From assembly GCA_964646205.1 (NCBI GenBank), contig CAZYAZ010000004.1:65490-129489 (forward strand): a stretch of 64,000 nucleotides of DNA. The letters run 5' to 3'. Source of the DNA: UBA8437 sp964646205. Its GTDB lineage: Bacteria > Planctomycetota > Planctomycetia > Planctomycetales > Planctomycetaceae. The translations under genes and the position numbers were made by a program. A model generated the notes under the pieces. It was not told where the DNA came from and did not search any database. It saw only the letters and a list, made by a program, of their open reading frames with translations. Every line of letters starts with the position of its first letter. Position 1 is the stretch's first letter. Shown here one piece after another: positions 62,052 through 64,000 of this stretch.

Positions 62052-62444
62052 CTAAAAGAAACAGTCGCCACCGGTGGCTGGAAACGCGTCACGGAAATGG
62101 TCGATACGGGGCTGCGTCGCGTTCTCGGTGAACGCAACACTGACAACGTCGAAGCGGGCCGGGCAATCGAGGAGTTCGTGGTGCTTGAGGTAGGCCAGTG
62201 CCAGTCGGGATAGTCGTCGTTGCTTGGAGGGGGTGATGGATGCGACGGGAGGTCCCGCGCGGTTGGACTGCCGTGTCTTGACTTCGACGAAGACCAGTGT
62301 TGTCCCGTCACGACAGACGAGATCAATCTCACCTCGTCGAGTGCGGTGCCGTCGCTCGACAATCGTCATTCCCAACTTGACCAGGTGTCGTTCGGCCAAT
62401 TGTTCGCCACGTTCACCCAGTCGCGTGTGTTGCCGGTTTGTCAT
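62052..62444 (-). CDS. yraN: YraN/UPF0102 family protein
   Basis: A 130-residue protein of the UPF0102 family with an endonuclease-like fold. RLGERGEQLAERHLVKLGM, then RRGEIDLVCRDGTTLVFVEV with K, the conserved E-D-ExK pattern, and ITPSKQRRLSRLALAYL are visible. The family is usually found near rplS-rnhB, as here except that rnhB is missing. Its role is thought to be nucleic acid related but is not known. Confidence 0.92.
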   Translation of the reverse strand: MTNRQHTRLGERGEQLAERHLVKLGMTIVERRHRTRRGEIDLVCRDGTTLVFVEVKTRQSNRAGPPVASITPSKQRRLSRLALAYLKHHELLDCPARFDVVSVAFTENATQPRIDHFRDAFPATGGDCFF

Positions 62445-62563
62445 TGGACCTCTTTCCAGGTCCTCGATCCCCTGCCGGCTCGAAGCGCTCCTTGTCGTGT
62501 GGGTTGAACTCGTGGGGATTCAGCGTTGCGATCGGTCGACCATCGCAATCGTCATGGGATCAA

Positions 62564-63098
62564 TTACTCGGCGGTCTCTTCGCTGTCGGTCTCCTGGACC
62601 ACCTCTTCGGCGACCTCTTCNNNNNNNNNNNNNNNNNNNNNNNNNNNNNNNNNNNNNNNNNNNNNNNNNNNNNNNNNNNNNNNNNNNNNNNNNNNNNNNN
62701 NNNNNNNNNNNNNNNNNNNNGGGAGCGGGGGTCCCGGGCACCAAGACTCGGCGTTCGGCCAGGCGGGTCTTCTTGCCAACCCGTTCGCGAAGGTAAAACA
62801 GTTTCGAACGACGCGTCTTTCCGTGTCGCTTGATCTCGAGCTTTGCGATCTTGGGCGAGTGCACCGGAAAGGTTCGCTCGACACCCTCACCAGACACGAT
62901 GCGTCGGACGGTGAATGTCTCGCGGGTTCCTCCACCACGGCGGGCGATCACGATGCCAGAGAACACCTGCACCCGCTCCTTGTCGCCCTCGAGAATTCGA
63001 GTGTGAACGTCGACGGTGTCGCCAACCTCGAAATGCAGCGGGTCTTCCCGCAAGCTCGATTCTTCGACTTGTTTGAGTAATTCCTGCTTGGAAGTCAT
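62564..63098 (-). CDS. rplS: 50S ribosomal protein L19 with acidic C-terminal tail (interrupted by gap)
   Basis: The first 126 residues are visible and cover the whole L19 core (HFEVGDTVDVHTRILEGDKE, VFSGIVIARRGGG, FPVHSPKIAKLEIKRHGKTR, LYLRER-like FYLRERVGKKTRL). L19 sits at the 30S-50S interface. The core ends at GTPAP, then 100 N follow. Left of the gap, the only frame with coding character reads EEVAEEVVQETDSEETAE and ends at 62564. The alternative frame running to 62520 is Arg-rich shadow sequence. The tail must be in frame across a gap of unknown true size. The start overlaps the trmD stop as ATGA. Confidence 0.85.
62621..62720. other. Assembly gap (100 N) within rplS
   Basis: The 100 unknown bases look like a placeholder of arbitrary length. 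The frames on either side (126 full codons right, 19 left including the stop) join only if the real length is a multiple of three. The acidic Glu-rich tail on the left suggests that a short tandem repeat stopped the assembler. Confidence 0.95.
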
Positions 63099-63859
63099 CG
63101 ATTCATTCCCGTCATCTGGGTCTGGTTGGTCTGGGTCTCAAGAGAGAGATCTATTGTGGTGTGTTCGGTTGGCAGGAGATCCGGTCGTCGCTCGTTGGTC
63201 CTCAGCACGCTTTGTTCGTGCCGCCACCGAGAGATCTCCTCGTGGTTGCCCGACAACAGGATGTCGGGAACTTCCATTCCGCGAAATTCGCGGGGTCGCG
63301 TGTACTGTGGGTGTTCGAGCAGTTTGGATTCGGCAAAGGAATCGTATTGGGAGGAGGTCTCGTCACCAAGCACGCCCGGGACAAGTCGGATTGCCGAATC
63401 AATCACCAGCATTGCTGGGACCTCGCCGCCGTTGGTCACGAAATCGCCAACGGAGATCTCCAGCGGATTCAATCCTTCGCGAATTCGCTCATCAAAGCCC
63501 TCGTAACGACCACACAACAGGAGCAAACGAGGCGTGCCGGCGATGTCTTCGACGAGTTTGTGGGTCAGGGGTTGGCCCTGAGGGGAGAGCATGACCAACC
63601 GGCCAGGCTCTGGACCATCTGACTGCACTGCTTCAACAGCGTCGAAAATCGGTTGGCAAGAGAGCAGCATGCCCGGTCCACCACCGAAAGGCTTGTCGTC
63701 GACTGAGCGGTGTCGGTCGGTGGCCCAGTCGCGAAAGTCCCACAAGCGCACTTCGACCAAGTCCCGGGCAATCGCCAACTTCAGTAGGCTTTGCTCGAGA
63801 TACCCCGAAAAGATGTCGGGGAACAGCGTCAGAACGTCAAAACGAATGCGCGATGACAT
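63095..63859 (-). CDS. trmD: tRNA (guanine37-N1)-methyltransferase
   Basis: A 254-residue SPOUT-family methyltransferase that modifies G37 of tRNAs with SAM. RFDVLTLFPDIFSGYLEQSL, KPFGGGPGMLLSCQP, LLCGRYEGFDERI and ISVGDFVTNGGEVPAM are the diagnostic motifs of the SAM-binding trefoil knot. The C-terminal HEQSVLRTNERRPDLL is the conserved tail. It is followed at once by rplS (ATGA overlap) and preceded by a probable rpsP. The usual rimM between rpsP and trmD is absent, since only 54 bases separate the genes. Confidence 0.97.
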   Translation of the reverse strand: MSSRIRFDVLTLFPDIFSGYLEQSLLKLAIARDLVEVRLWDFRDWATDRHRSVDDKPFGGGPGMLLSCQPIFDAVEAVQSDGPEPGRLVMLSPQGQPLTHKLVEDIAGTPRLLLLCGRYEGFDERIREGLNPLEISVGDFVTNGGEVPAMLVIDSAIRLVPGVLGDETSSQYDSFAESKLLEHPQYTRPREFRGMEVPDILLSGNHEEISRWRHEQSVLRTNERRPDLLPTEHTTIDLSLETQTNQTQMTGMNR

Positions 63860-63913
63860 GATGAGTTGCGTCTGAGGGATCTTCTGGTGTCGGCGGTTGC
63901 CACTGGCACCAGG

Positions 63914-64000
63914 TCAACTCTCGTCGCCGGATTCCTCGCTTTCCTCTTCGGCTGGAGCTTCTTCAGAAGCAGCTTCTTCAGATGCAGCTTCTTCAGATGC
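63914..64000 (-). CDS. rpsP: Acidic C-terminal tail of a probable 30S ribosomal protein S16 (partial)
   Basis: Only the last 28 codons are in the window. Read on the minus strand they give three near-perfect copies of the five-residue unit ASEEA, then PAEEESEESGDES and TGA at 63914-63916. The upstream part is beyond the window edge. Position before trmD-rplS matches the usual rpsP-rimM-trmD-rplS order, and long acidic S16 tails occur in some bacteria. The protein core is not seen, so the assignment is by context. Confidence 0.5.
   Translation of the reverse strand, partial: ASEEAASEEAASEEAPAEEESEESGDES

Noticed and set aside
62520..62620. Arg-rich frame left of the gap as the end of rplS
   Set aside because: The other frame gives a Glu-rich tail with a stop at 62564, matching the acidic style of the neighbouring gene. 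The 100-N length does not fix the frame.
1..64000. tRNA genes, CRISPR arrays, insertion sequences and phage genes
   Set aside because: No cloverleaf-like stretch, regular spaced repeat, transposase or phage-type protein was recognised on either strand by reading; small RNA genes could still be missed.

Overview
The window comes from a planctomycete (Planctomycetota) with moderately high GC. Several protein types that are characteristic of that phylum point to this. They are a PVC-type haem dehydrogenase with HEAT-like repeats (591-3659), a PSD1/DUF1549-DUF1553 cytochrome paired with a DUF1501 protein (44570-39794), a Tat-exported Gfo/Idh/MocA protein (59262-57946), an EF-hand repeat protein (29968-28301) and a large secreted PQQ-like propeller protein (45255-48287). 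I saw no mobile elements, CRISPR arrays, rRNA or tRNA. There is one 100-N assembly gap, inside rplS.

Layout. 1-3659 (+): the end of an STN-like protein and a haem dehydrogenase. 3804-4880 (+): leuB. 29968-4877 (-): sixteen same-strand genes over about 25 kb, many joined by 4-nt ATGA/GTGA overlaps. In transcription order they are an EF-hand protein, a coiled-coil membrane protein, an iron-type ABC importer (three genes), an NHL lipoprotein, a large VWA membrane protein, MoxR, DUF58, a BatA-like VWA protein, and two successive copies of the trio GldG-like protein / ABC ATPase / ABC-2 permease. 31337-30078 (-): RidA and PAP2. 31560-37249: a mixed block with a UvrA-like ATPase that lacks its insertion domain, facing an alkyltransferase-like (ATL/MGMT fold) protein, then a TPR protein. 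39683-37263 (-): ComEC. 44570-39794 (-): the PSD1/DUF1501 pair. 45255-48287 (+): a propeller protein with a methyltransferase domain inserted in it.

48432-57942 (+) holds eight consecutive genes that match a complete N-methylglutamate (NMG) pathway for methylamine use. They are an N-methylglutamate synthase of three glutamate-synthase-like subunits (mgsA-mgsB-mgsC), a gamma-glutamylmethylamide synthetase of the GlnT type (gmaS), and a four-subunit N-methylglutamate dehydrogenase related to tetrameric sarcosine oxidase (mgdB-mgdC-mgdD-mgdA). The alpha subunit carries two intact sets of Fe-S cysteines, which favours a dehydrogenase over an oxygen-using oxidase. I regard this as the most exciting system in the window.

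The right end (64000-59334, -) is housekeeping: probable rpsP (partial), trmD, rplS, yraN, a YchF-like P-loop protein and a PAS-GAF-receiver protein. The ribosomal proteins carry acidic Glu/Ala-rich C-terminal tails, and the gap falls in such a tail.
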